DNA of 64,000 nt, taken from positions 24,014,899-24,078,898 of the forward strand of contig NW_024881282.1 in NCBI RefSeq assembly GCF_018691265.1. Direction: 5' to 3'. The notes beneath the pieces are model-generated. The model saw nothing but the letters and a program-made list of their open reading frames with translations. It did no database searches and was not told the origin of the DNA. This stretch comes from Tyto alba. Its lineage: Eukaryota > Chordata > Aves > Strigiformes > Tytonidae. The position numbers were made by a program, and so were the translations under genes. Positions 12,901-25,131 of the stretch are shown here, in pieces. Position 1 is the first letter of the stretch. Each line of letters begins with the position of its first letter.

Positions 12901-15900
12901 TCAGGATAGGTTCAAAGCCAGTATAAACCACCCATGCATAACTCCACACACTGCTACAAGTTTTGTGCTCACAGGCATGTAGAGCTCCCTGGACAAAATA
13001 ACACCGTAATCCCTGAATCATTTTTTTTATTGAGTGCTGTATCACTGCCCTCACAGCAACCGCTGAGCTCGCGTTGTCGACTTCTCCGGGAGCAGAATTG
13101 CCCCTGAGATCACCCACGATCATAGCAAGAGATCTTGACTCCCTGGTACACCCTGCCTGCAGCACCCCTTCCTAGAGCAAGCCTTGTGCCTCGGCCCTCT
13201 CCACCCCACCTCCATTTCCAAGCAGCAGCAGCATCCTTCCCAGGCAGCACCAGTCTGCAGCTGGTCTAAAACCGTGGTCTGATTTTAAACAAAACCAGGG
13301 TAAAGCCTGAGTTTAAATCACTTTCTAGAAGAGGTTATTGAATAGAAAATTATGACAGTTTGTTTTACCTAGCAGGAGGTAGCAGGAATTTTAAACAATA
13401 AGATATTGAATAACAAACATTACCATCTTCACTGGGCAAGGGTCTCAAATAATTTTCTTTATGAATAAGGGAAATGGAAAAGGAAATTTACTCATGGGCT
13501 GAAGAACATAGCAATTTTTTATTTCCCTAATTATTTATCAAGGGTTGTAAATCAGCCCTGTCAGGCAGACACGGGAAAATGTTCTGTAAAAACAACAGAG
13601 GTAGAATAACCTGGTGGGGCTTGTTCACGGGTGTGCTGCAAAGCTCCAGACTTTTCATCGATCCTGCAGGGATAATTGCAAATCTGTTGGTTACTCCTGA
13701 AACACTTTAAATTTTCACACCAATTGACTCTCAGAACCAATATTGCTTAACAAATCCCATGGCATATAAGACTTAGAAACTCTTTTTCATGCAGTCTTAA
13801 GTTTTACTTCCTTCCTCTTCTCTATTTCTTTCTTTCTCAATGATTTTCTTGACCCCAGAGCTTGTTTGTTTTTCCTAATGAACCTTCCAGGGATTTATCA
13901 GGGAGGCTGAGGGGACCTTAGTCATCCCCCCATTCCAACTAGGCTGGTGTGCCCTTGACATCAGCATAGCCATCTTGTTTAAACTAAGGTCACCGGTGAA
14001 GTAGAAAATGCCCAGAACACCTCAGATTTATCCGCCTGCTCCTCCTGCTTGCCATTTTTTCCACCCTTTTCCATGCACTCACATACCAGCATATTTTAGT
14101 ACATTTTGCTCCCACAGAAGAGACAGTTGTGCCATTGGTTGACAGGGACGATGCAAAGAAGCACCCCAGGTCCACTGACTGTCAGAGCTTCCACTGCTCC
14201 CTGCTGCAAGGAACACTCTGAAAAAACAAAGCATGGTATTTTCTTGCCTGACGCCACTCACCCGCCTTGGGCACTTGGCAGCACCTTTGCAAATCTGCCT
14301 TCTGTATTTTTGCCCGATGTTAAGATTCCTGTATGTAAATGCTGAATGCATTTAGGATTTGGCCCAAATGTTACTATGAAGGAAGAATCACAAGCGTCTG
14401 GAGAACACACTCAAAGATTAATAGCTTTACAGGAGGAGGCAGAGCTCCGTGATATAAAAACCCAATGGCTTTCTTGATTCAGGAGCACTGAAAGGGCTCG
14501 ACAACCCCACGGTCATTCTGCTCAGGCTCAAGCCTGCGTCAGCCTGGCTTTTCCTGGTGCCCACAGCACCAGCTTTGGGGCAGAACAGCGACAAATCTGG
14601 GGCTCACTCTGCCCTTTCCTTCACCCCCCCAGCCCACCCTGCACAGGCAGACCAGCCACCGACAGCCTCCGCCGGCACCTGCAATTGCAACAGCACAGCC
14701 TGGGCAGAGGAGCTCTCTGTGCCTCACCACGGTCCCTCACACAGCCAGGGCTCTGTATGCCCATACAGCATTCAGCTGCAAGATCCCTATATCCCTCGTT
14801 ACTCCACAGAGCTCAGTCTGGAAAATACTCAGTTTTCACCCATTCCCTCTCCTGTGCTCACAGGGACAGCGCTGCCCGTGATGTTTTCAGTACATGAGGT
14901 ATTGCCACTCATTGGTGGATATTTCATGCCTCCCTCTCTCCTTTTGCTGCACATCCCAAGCAGCATCAGGGGATTTCAGACAGCCTTTACTGATTGACTT
15001 TTTTTTACTTAATCCTGTAATTTCTAAAAATACCATCCAGAATTATGCTTTACATGCTGCTTTCAGCTGTGTTCGCTAAACCCCCATGGCCTTCAGTAGG
15101 TATCACACAGATTAAGCAAAGAGCTGGAGATGGCCCTTAAATTGTCAGTGAGATCTTAGAAGATTTGACAATGGGATTTCAAACTGTGTTTAATAAGAGG
15201 CAGTATTATATTAAGGCAGCAATCAAACAACTTCAGAGTGCTTCTTAACTATGTTCACAGTGAGAAAAGCTTTCTGATTGTTGGTTCGTTTCATCCTCAG
15301 GAACGGCATCAAAACAACACCCCCAGCAGCTCGCGCTAGTGCCGAGATGAGCAAACAGCCAGGGACCGGTCCTGCACTCAGACGTCGTGCTTCCTAAAGG
15401 TGAAATTAAATGATTCATTACTCACAAAACCTTAATGAGCCTCACACCCTGCTTGTTAGGGCAGTCCCGATTAACTGAAGCACAGCCTGTCATGTTGGGT
15501 CTGCACAGATTCAGTTCAGCAAGTGATGCCAGAGCAGCTTCAGGCTCCCGGTAGGCCTAATTCGCCAGACGTGGAAAGCCTCTTCCCCCACATTAAGAGG
15601 AAAAAAGGATGCTTCATCTTTGTTCTTCAGTGTAAACATTTCAATACACCCTTTCCAGAAACATTCATTTTCCTCCATAAAATTTGCTTTCAAGCTCTGT
15701 GTGTTTGTACTTCCAGGTTTAACAGTTTGGGTATGGGAAGAATTTAATTTCCACAACTTCATTTGCTTCTCTCTACTTAAACAATAAAGACATAAAAGTA
15801 ACGCTGCAGGTTTCTCTGGGACACATACACCTTGTAAGCTGGTGAATTTGGGACCTCCTCACCACTACTAGAGCAGATCTCCTGAGAAGTAACAGGTACT

Positions 15901-16734
15901 CAAAGGTACCTGAAATTACAGGGCTCAATTCTCTTCTTGCTGGGTTTATCGCTGTATTCAGCTACGGGTTTTAGAGTTGGAAGGAATTAGTTACCATCTA
16001 GCCTGATGTGCTGCGAAACAAGACCCGTATGCCCTTTGGGAGGCTGGATGCACAGGTTGGGGGCAAGATGGGACCTGACTGGAGGGAGGCATGGCAGTGT
16101 CCCTGGGAGGGGGTGAATGGCACACACAGACTTTGGGGGCCGAGTGGTCACAGAAAGCAGAGAATGGAGGGGATACATGCAACAGGGCCAGGAGGAGTTC
16201 TAAGGCTTGAAGAGAAAAGGAAAGGAGACCCGAGCAAGCAGTGTGAGATCGGCTGCTCTGTTGCTATAGTAAGATCTCTCTAAAGGCTGACTACAAAATA
16301 AATACAGCTCTGAAGGCTCCAGTTTACTTCGTTTTAAGAAAAGTAAAAATCATGTCCTGGAGTGCATGGTTTTCATTGACATTTATAAGCCAAAATATTA
16401 TTGTATAGATAAATATGGATTTTTACTCCAAATCATGCTTGAATACTAGAAAAAATTTACATAAATATTCAAAGACCAATGGCATTTCAGTTATATTTTA
16501 TCATGTCAGTTTCCACTGAAATCCTTTTTTTTTGTGTTGATTTAGTTATGACTCCAAGCAAAATTTAATTCAAAACCAGGCTCCAGTAATGGTTTATCTT
16601 TGGTCAAGGTTTTTAAATAGTGATCAGCCGTAAAAGTTTCTCCTCACCACCTGCAGATCTCCAGATAGTCTCTACCTCCTTGTACACTTTGGGTCATTCC
16701 ATAAAATTCCTTCCCAGCTGATTTTCAAGGCCTT
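9926..16734. other. Long stretch without recognised genes or elements
   Basis: No exon, RNA gene or clear repeat found. Some frames exceed 60 codons on both strands (for example 14557-14997 plus, proline/serine-rich), but none has a recognisable domain. GC-richer patches occur at about 10200-10560, 13050-13260 and 14540-14760. A short stretch near 15970-16010 (GTTGGAAGGAATTAG) faintly recalls a CR1 tail but is too short to call. Confidence 0.5.
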
Positions 16735-17392
16735 CTTCCCCCTGCTCCATCATGGTCCCCCTCTCACAGGAGACAGTCCTCTACAAACTTTCTCCGATGT
16801 GAGTCCCTCCCACGGGCCGCAGCGTTCCCCACACTGCTCCATCATGGGTCACTAACTTCCTCTGACTGGATTCCCTCCCACGGCTGCAGCCCTTCCCGAG
16901 CTGCTCCGGCGTGGGACTCCCCCGCATGCTGCAATCCTCCCAGCACTGAATTACAGCAGCGGGGCTACCTTTTCCCATGAGACCCCGGCCTTCTTCGGGC
17001 ACAGCACCTTGATTCTTCCAAGCAGAAGCCACAGGCCATAAATCAGCGTCAGATCTTCATGGGTGGCAGGGGGGGCTGCCCTGCCGTCTCCCCACAGGGT
17101 ACAGGGGGGTCTCTGCTCCAGCACACCTCCCCCCTCCTTTCTTCCTCCGTTCCTCCACTGACCTTGGTGTTCACGCAGCTGCAGCAACTCCTCCTCACCA
17201 GTCCCACTGCCCCTCACCACGTCCCTTCTTAAATACGTTATCGCAGAGGCGCAGCTGATGGGCTCAATTTCCCAAACAGAGGTGGAGCTGACTTGGAGCT
17301 GGGGGAGCTTCGAGAAGCTTCTCACAGGGGGTCACCTCTATATCCCCCTCCCCTGCCACCAAAACCCCCGCCACTCACTGAAACCCAGGACA
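16735..17392 (-). mobile_element. Truncated LTR of the main family, copy 2
   Basis: Minus orientation. The 5' end of the LTR is intact at 17392 (TGTCCTGGGTTTC on the minus strand). The sequence follows copies 1 and 4 through U3, the TATA box and most of R, then stops at about 16735. The polyadenylation signal and U5 are missing. Without the second end no target-site duplication can be tested. The loss could be a deletion or a rearrangement. The duplicated 68-bp unit of copy 1 is single here. Confidence 0.9.
17228..17235 (-). promoter_or_regulatory. TATA-like box of LTR copy 2
   Basis: TATTTAAG on the minus strand, at the same distance from the LTR start as in copy 1. The 3' half of the LTR is absent, so any transcript would run directly into leftward flanking DNA. 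Confidence 0.65.
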
Positions 17393-17989
17393 CCCTCCAA
17401 GGCTCACTATGGGGTACATGATTTCTGTACGGACCCTCTATGGGACTGCTAGAAAAGTCACCTCCCTCTGCCAGCTCCTGGGACATTCCTCCATGGAGAG
17501 CAGCATCAGTGGGGTACATGAAGAAGAAGCTGGAGCTGTGGTGCTGCAGAAGCATCAGCAGTCTACCAGCAAGACAATGGGTGCAGGACATAAATTGATT
17601 AAAGTGGGCAGGACAGGACAAGAAAAATAAGTTGGGGGGGTTTTTTGCAAAAACCCACATGACCTCAGGCAAGTTACTTTGCGCCTGGTGAGATGTGATA
17701 GCTTCAGATGTCTACTGGTACCTCAGTTTCATGGCTGTTAAAGTATCGGTAAGTCCATGGAAGTTTGTGGATTTGAAAGTAACACCACAGATACCTAAAT
17801 CTAGACACCTGAAACAAACAAACAAAAGCTTTAGTGAAATCTTACCTTAGTTTTCAGGCCACTGGAATAATCTGTAGTGTCAGAAAACAATACATGTTGT
17901 TACAGTAAATCTTATTTCTGCTTGTGTGTTATATACATGATAGATGAGTCTTCAGTATTTGTTTGGAACACGTATATGATTGTGTGGAG
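17393..17989. other. Unannotated spacer between LTR copy 2 and a CR1 fragment
   Basis: No gene or repeat recognised. Short frames only. Confidence 0.5.
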
Positions 17990-18444
17990 TGGGTCCAGAG
18001 AAGGGCCATAAATATGATCAAGGGACCAGAAGGTCCGTCATATTAGGAAAGGCTGAGAGAATTCGGTTTGTTCAGCCTTAAGAAGAGAAGGTTTAGGGGA
18101 GACCTCATCACCATGTTCCACTAATTAAAGAGTATGGAAAGCATACAGGAGAGATGGAGACTCACTTTTTACAAGGAGTCACATGGAATAGACAAGGTAT
18201 AATGGGTACAAATTACTCCTGGGGAGATTCTGACTGGACACAAGAGGAAAATTTTCACAATGAGAACATTTAGCCACTGGAATAATCTCCCCGGGGAAGT
18301 GGTGGATTCCTCAACATTGGATACTTTTAAGATTCGGCTGGACACAGTGCTGGGACATCTTGCCTAGACCATGCTTTTGCCAGAAAGGTTGGAGCAGATG
18401 ATCCCTGAAGTTCCTTCCATCCTGGTATTCTGTGATTCTATGAT
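17990..18444 (+). mobile_element. CR1 LINE 3' fragment with octamer tail
   Basis: Plus-strand CR1 end. It contains GAAGAGAAGGTTTAGGGGAGACCTCATC, the region for the RT C-terminus (CTGGAATAATCTCCCCGGGG, then GTGGTGGATTCCTC), and finishes with ATTCTGTGATTCTATGAT at 18427-18444. That is the octamer repeat typical of CR1 3' ends. It is 5'-truncated and full of stops. It is the only CR1 fragment called on the plus strand apart from the short 6.84-kb remnant. Confidence 0.9.
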
Positions 18445-20991
18445 ATGATCAGGGTAATTGCTTAACTTCTGCAAAAAAAGGTTTTCAGTAAGGCTTTTTT
18501 TTTGTGAAACCCACAGAGAGGCACTTTATATCACAGATTCATTTTGGCTGACAAATATATTTTAAATATTGCTACTTACATCAGCTCTGCCAGCTCTTCT
18601 TTGCTAATAAATTTGAGGTTTGGGAATCAAGACAAACAGAATGTATGTAAATGAAAACCAATATGATATAAACAGTGTCAGCCACAGAGTCATAAAACTT
18701 AATGTATTGAAACCCATTAGTGGCAATTCTAGCTATATCTGGCTGTCAGAAAGGAATAGATTAAACTATTTTAAAAGGCTAAGAGAAGACAACTATTTCT
18801 CTTGATTTAAACGCGAGATTCAAAGCTGAGGTGGATTGTTTGCCTTCAAAGAAAAAAGGAAGATGGATGGAAGCTGGAGCATCAGTTGGGTGGAAGGCAG
18901 GGCTGCCCAAGGGGCTTATCTCACGTGATTGATGTAAGGCTGCTTGCTGCAGCGAGCACTGTAACTGCCCTGGGGCCGATGGCAAACTGGAATCAGGCTT
19001 GGAGGCTGGCTTTGCTTAGAGGAGGTGATGGGTAGGGTTCTAACAGAAATGTAACAAGCTCAAGCCCATCCCCAGGGCTTGTGCTTGTGATCAAAGGGAG
19101 CGGTACTGTCTGTTCAGTTCATCTCTTAGGGGCTGTGAAAACTAAGCTTTTGCCCAAATTGAAATTTCTGTGAATGTCGTATTTGAATATCCACCTTCCA
19201 CCCTTAGTGAGAGAACGGGAACAAGTGCAGGATGAGAACCCCTTGAGGAAGCGCTCTTGAAACCTCCTCCACGTCTGTGGGTACCTCTGCAAGCTGGCTT
19301 TATTTAAAAAAGTTTTTTTGAAATGACCCTTTTATCAAGTAATGGAGAGCAGAACACCTGTGACACGGTGGGTTTGGAGTCCTTTTTCTCTCTGAATGCT
19401 GTTCAAGCTCTGGAGTCCCTCTTATGTTATGCAGCCTGGGATAGTCTTTCATGGGAATGAAGTGGATCTCAAAATAGTTCCTCGGGTTTTCTGCTCATTT
19501 CAATAAATCGGAACAGGAACAAGAGATTTGTGCTGTTGCCAGAAAATATTTTCTACATTATTTAAAAGTCCAAGCTGCTAAGTCTACAAAGATCTCTTAA
19601 AAAAAATTAAACTTCTGATTATACTGGTTTTATTAAAAATTAACGTTGACTGGAAAACTTTAATTAGAAAGGCATTTAAGAGAAAAAAAATAAAACCACA
19701 GTGTTTTCCTGGGGAAAATTTCTTTTTTTGCATAAGTTTGAAGTGTTTCACATTGTTCTGTGAACTGCCATGAATTGTCTTGAGTCTGCAGGGTTCAAGG
19801 AGTCCTGGCTTCTTTTCCCTTTCATTTCCTCTCATAGGACAGGGTTTGCAGAAAACGGTATGTCCCATGGGGCAACACATGCTTCCTTCTGGATGTGTCA
19901 CGCAGTGTGCTGTGGAGGTCACACCACTCTGAATTTGTTCCAAACTCTGGCTCACAGAGATCAATCACATAATCATCAACCCTGAGGCTGAAATTCCCAT
20001 GAAGCAGTGGAAAATATCAAATGAACTTAGTGACAAAATCAATTCAGCGTGTCAGAACAAAGTACCTTGATTCTGCACATGCTGAAGTGATTTATTCTGG
20101 TATCCCTCAAAATGATACGTCTCAACTTTTGCTGTGGCATGTCATGAAAAACAAGAATTTAAGGCCAGCATTTGCTGCAGTCTGGAACTTCTGGGCTTGG
20201 CTCGCCTGAGCTCGGCAGGTCAGCGCATGGGGGAATGTCACTGCAACATCTTCCCTCACCTTTGCAGATCAGACTGGAGTGAATCCAAACCTCTACAGGT
20301 TGCTGAGCTTTCCTCAGCGTTCAGTTACCGAAGAATCTGTAGATTCTGTGGTCTCATAGTGGGAAGTGAGCTAGCAACACCCTGTGCCTGTCAGGGTGAT
20401 AAACGTCTGTGCCTGGGAACGCTGGCACTGTACTTCATCTTGTACAGTGGTCATGCAAGAAATTGTCTCCCCCAAGACCCCTACAGGGACCAGCCCTTCT
20501 CCTGCTCACTTGAGTGACTGTTTGGCCTCACTACTCATCCAGAAAATGCAACAGAGATAGTTACTGGTTTCCAGTGAGCAGCTGCCCACATTGTAGTGCC
20601 TTGGGCATGGAAAACTGAACAAATTTGAGCCTTTGATTTTTTAAAACACCATTCAAAAAGATCCCTTCTGAAGCTTTCATCAGGATCATGTAAGTGGTAC
20701 TTCTAGAGCTTTGCCTCGGGTTTTTTTGCTATTTTCTCTCGGTGGTGTGTGTCTGCTGTGTATTTTGCTCTGATGTGCTGCTGAGAGCCACTCAGCTCAC
20801 TGTCTCTGCCTTGCCATTACATCTGCAGTGGGAAACCCCGTGACTGAATGAATCAATATCACATATGGTCTACTTCTAGGGAGGTAGGTTTAATTAGTAC
20901 AAGCCATCACTGATAGGGCGTTTTTCTATTCTTAGGCCAAATACATCCAAAATTGTAACTGTCTACTGACTGAGACACAATGAACATGTTA
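18445..20991. other. Unannotated sequence
   Basis: No gene or repeat family recognised. A 127-codon plus-strand frame (20134-20517) has a cysteine pattern that looked briefly like a RING-CH finger, but it does not hold up. The last bases carry the left target-site duplication of the next LTR. Confidence 0.5.
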
Positions 20992-21165
20992 ACAGTTGTA
21001 TTGGTTTTTTTGGTAGCAGGGAGGACTACAAGGATGGCATCTGTGAGAAGCTGCTAGAAGCTTCTCCCGTGTCTGACAGAGGCAGTGCCCGCCGGCTCCA
21101 AGAGGGACCCAGCACTGACCAAAGCCGAGCCCATCAGCGACAGTGGTAGCACCTCTGGGATAACA

Positions 21166-21173
21166 TATTTAAG
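21166..21173 (+). promoter_or_regulatory. TATA-like box of LTR copy 5
   Basis: TATTTAAG at the position equivalent to that of the other family copies, about 170 bases from the LTR start. Confidence 0.65.
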
Positions 21174-21855
21174 AAGAGGAAAAAAAAACCTGTGTGAAAC
21201 AACAGCAGCAGGAGAGAGGAGTGAGAATATGTGAGAGGAACAGCTCTGCAGGCACCAAGGTCAGTGAAGAAGGAGGAGAGGAGATGCTCCAGGCACCAGA
21301 GCAGAGATTCCCCTGCAGCCCCTGGTGAAGACCGTGGTGAGGCAGGCTGTGCCCCTGCAGCCCATGGGGGTCCACGGGGGAGCAGATCTCCACCTGCAGA
21401 CCCCACGCCAGAGCAGGTGGGTGCCTGAAGGAGGCTGTGACCCTGTGGGAAGCCCACGCTGGAGCAGGTTTGGTGGCAGGACCAGTGACCCCATGGGGGA
21501 CCCACGCTGGAGCAGCCTGTTCCTGAAGGACTGCACCCCGTGGGAGGGATCCATGCTGGAGCAGTTCATGAAAAACTGGTTGGAGAAGTTCATGTAGGAC
21601 TGTCTCCCATGGGAGGGAACCCACGCTGGATCAGGGGATGAGTGTGAGGAGTCCTCCCCCCTGAGGAGGAAGGAGCAGCAGAAAAAACGTGTTTTGAACT
21701 GACCGCAATCCCCATTCCCTGTCCCCCTGCACCCCTGGAGGGGAGGAGGTAGAGAAATCGGGAGTAAAGTTAAGCCCGGGAATAAGGGAGAGGTGAGCAG
21801 AAGGTGTTTTAAGATTTGGTTTTATTTCTCATTATCCTACTCTGATTTGACTGGT

Positions 21856-21861
21856 AATAAA
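21856..21861 (+). terminator. LTR polyadenylation signal (copy 5)
   Basis: AATAAA about 690 bases after the TATA box and about 190 bases before the LTR end, matching the arrangement in copies 1 and 4. Confidence 0.7.
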
Positions 21862-24800
21862 TTAAACTAATTTACCCAAGTTGAGTCTGCTTTACCTGTG
21901 TTGGTAATTTCTGAGTGATCTCTCCCTGTCCTTATCTCAACCCATGAGCCTTTTGTTATATTTTCTCTCCCCCTGTCCATCTGAGGAGGAGAGCAATAAA
22001 GAGGCTTTGGTGGGCACCCAGTGTCCAGCCAGGGCCAACTCAACACAACAGTTTTCTCAAGCACCCAGAAAACCGAGCTGATAAATCTATTATGACCCTA
22101 GCTCTCTCTCAGTGGCAAAATTTCCAGGGCTGGACAAAACAGATGTAAGGAGGAAAACAGAGTTTTGGACTGCAAAATATTAAAGCCATTGACCTGTATC
22201 AGCATCATGCTTAGCTGTATTTAGTCCCATCAGGCTAATGAGGTCTTAAGGTTACATCTGCACAGACTTATTTGAAGGATGTGGTGCTTAGGATTTGTGG
22301 CTCAGTTTTTCTTTGCACACAGTCATTACAGCAACAGCTGCTTTTAAATAATGCATGTTTGTTTCCATGTTTTATGGGTTTATTTTGAAGATCTGGATCT
22401 CTCTTAAAACAGTTAGTAGAGGTATGCAGAAGAGAGTTTGACTCTGTTTCCCTCTAAGAAAAATCAAGGAAAAGACCCTAAAGCTCTTTGAGACCTGCAA
22501 AGCCAGTGTTTGCTCCCTCGAGGTGAACTGAGCACAGCGAGGAAACACCAGGCAGAGGCAATCCTGATGCAGAAGGTGTAATGTCCTTCATCCAAATCAG
22601 AGCAATACTGAACACTGTCTTCGGCTTGCTTAAGTCCCCACTTTCCTGGTATCGGCACCATTGGCACACATGGGTTTTCATCAAGGATTTTGTGGGGAGA
22701 ACTTTCTGAAAAATCTCTTCTTGGAAACAGTGACTACAAGGGGATTGTTTTAATGTGTTATATTCATATTATTATAATATTATAGCTTCATAATATAAAG
22801 GAATAAATGGATAGGACTCACTAAACGTTAACACTTGCTCTAGGATCTTCCCACTTAATTGATGTGCTATTTGGTTTGATTCCTGGGGCACTCCTTGGCA
22901 CGTGCATGAAACAACTGGTTACTCTAAGTGAAGGAGATGCAAGTCCTGTTTCTGCCTCAAAGCTGGGAAAAGTTTCAGGGCAGCCCATCCCAGACCCAAC
23001 TTCTTCCTGGTGTCTCGGGAAGGATCCCTGTGGGGCAGGAGGTGACCTTCAGGGCAGAAAGATCAGAGTCAAGGGGAGGACGGGAGGGTAAGACCATGTA
23101 TTTAGTCCTTGCTGCCCTGGAGTGTCACAGAGCAGTTTGGTCTTGTGCTCTGGCCACCCTGGGCATGCAGACAGCAGATTCAGACTGCCCAGAGCCCTGG
23201 GAATTACTGTCCCTCCCAAGCCCTCAGCAAAGCAGATGGATCTGACAGAGGAGGGGGGTATCAAGAAAGCAGAAGGGAAACCTTCGGGAAAGAGTAGACT
23301 AGTGTGCAGGGTTAGTACTGACTACTGCATGCACCCTCCCTTGGGAGGTGCACCCCGGGACCAGGGTTTCTTACCAGGTATGAAGCCTGGAAAATGTCAG
23401 TGCTGCTCTCAAAGACCCCTCCAAAGCATGCTGTGCAGCTCCCAGTACAGGCTGTTGGCCCGTGCAGACACTGTGGGCCAGCACGGCACAGCAAACCCAG
23501 GGCAAGCAGGCCATGCCTCTGCATGGAGGGGGTCAGGACAAAAGCCAGGTACAACGGTCTCGTTTGAGAAGAGGGAGATCACCATCTCACGGTCCTGTTG
23601 CAAACTGAGACGTGATTTGGAAAGGACCCTACCTGAAACTCATATATCAACCAGCTTCAGCATCCAGCTGAGGGACATTTCTGCCCACGTTACGCCTACC
23701 CCTTTGCCAGAGGAGCTGTAAAATGCATGCAGTAAAATTATTTGGAAGAGTCTCACAGGAGTTCATGTGCAGGGATTTCATTAGTGAGTAGCTGTAGCAT
23801 TACCCCAAAAAATGTTACTAAGACCAATAAATCAACCCGAGCAACTTCCACATCCAGGGAACCAAATGGTTGTAAACTTAACAGTGTCCATTGGCTGCAA
23901 CAAGCTGTGTTACGGCTTTTCACCCTTGGTGTGGAGGGCAGAAATCCCACCCAAAAGGCACAGGGAGAGTGGAGAGAAAGAGAAGCTAGGAGAGTAATTA
24001 GATCAAAACTTTTTGTTCCATAACTGAGCAGCAAAAGGAGGAAATGAGTTTTCTGAATTATATTAAAACATTATTCATGGACGCCCAGGGCCTTCTTAAT
24101 GTGTAAAGCAGGAATAGCCTCTAGAATTTGTTTTTCTCTTTTAGAGAAGTCTAAAATTGGCTGCTAATTGATTCTCATCTATGCTAGCTAAAAAAAAAAT
24201 TCCACAGATTACTCACATTTGACTTCATTTGAATAAATGTACTATCACTGGCATTATTGCTGATTATCTTTGTACTCACTTACTCAAATTAGGGTCCTGT
24301 GACTTGATCAAAGTGGACAAGCTGTATCAAGGAAAAAATGTTTATTTGCCTAAGCCTCTGTTATTATTCACACACAGATAACAGGATATATCAGGGGGGT
24401 TGACTTTTGACAGGCTGTGTCTGATGATTCTGCTGTTTCAGAGCAATTAGCAATTTTCCTGCCCTGTGATGAGGGGAGCAAGGCTGACTGCTCTCCCTTC
24501 TCAGCAGATGGCAAAGGGACTGATGGTACCATTTTCATAGGACCTGACTGGGAAAAAGGAGATGGACATGTTCATCTGCTCAAAGAAGGTCTTGTGTGAT
24601 CTTCTTCACATTTTGTCTCATGTCTTAATCTCATTTATCGCATTTTCTCTCTAATCCTGAAACAGCATCCCCAAGAAAGTGAAAAGAGTTTGAGTGATGA
24701 AAGGGTGAAAGATCAGGAAAAGAGCCCTGGAGGTGTTTTTATCTGAGGAAAAGGGCAGAGTTTCCTCAACAATGTGAAATACATAAATGTGCTGAGACGA

Positions 24801-25107
24801 TATAGGAGAAGAAAAAGGGGGGAGAAAGAATGAGTAGAAAAGTTATGTTGGGGCTAGGTTAATAAAAGAGGTGGAGACACAGATGCGGTTGGTGTGACAA
24901 TGAAGGGGAACCTGCTTGTTGTGGGGTGGAAGTGACTGCTGAGATGGAGAAGAGGCAGAGGCAAGGAGCCAGGATGCAGACACGGTAATTTTGGTCTCCT
25001 GGGAGAAGTTGGAGCCCCTCATGCAACCCAGCAGCTCTGTCTTCAATGTGCCCAATTTACTTGGTGGGATCGCCTAGCTGTGGGAGACCATTTGTTGTCA
25101 TCTTTTC

Positions 25108-25131
25108 TTTTTTTTTTTTTTTTTTTTTTTT
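25108..25131. repeat. Poly-T tract (24 T)
   Basis: Uninterrupted T run. No retrotransposed gene body or target-site duplication is evident beside it, so it is scored as a simple homopolymer. Confidence 0.95.

Larger units (their letters stand above)
20997..22047 (+). mobile_element. Solo LTR, divergent member of the main family, copy 5
   Basis: Plus orientation, beginning TGTATTGG and ending CAACACA. It is flanked by a perfect 5-bp duplication ACAGT at 20992-20996 and 22048-22052. It shares the TTTTTTTGGTAGCAGG start, the AACATATTTAAGAAG promoter region, repeated 'CACGCTGGAGCAG'-type segments through R, and an AATAAA, in the order seen in the other copies. It lacks some U3 bases and is clearly more diverged, so it is an older insertion or a sister subfamily. 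The termini are inferred from the TSD. No internal retroviral sequence adjoins it. Confidence 0.88.

Noticed and set aside
15960..16020. Possible CR1 tail (TTAGAGTTGGAAGGAATTAG)
   Set aside because: Only about 40 bases resemble a CR1 3' end and there is no octamer repeat or RT sequence beyond it.
20134..20517. Cysteine pattern (C-x2-C ... C-x-C) resembling a RING-CH zinc finger
   Set aside because: Only the first half of the pattern fits. The later His/Cys positions and tryptophan of RING-CH are missing and there are no splice sites or homologous flanks I can see.
25108..25131. Poly-T as the tail of a processed pseudogene on the minus strand
   Set aside because: No gene-like body or flanking duplication was found beside it. 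The same holds for the runs at 27640 and 62480.
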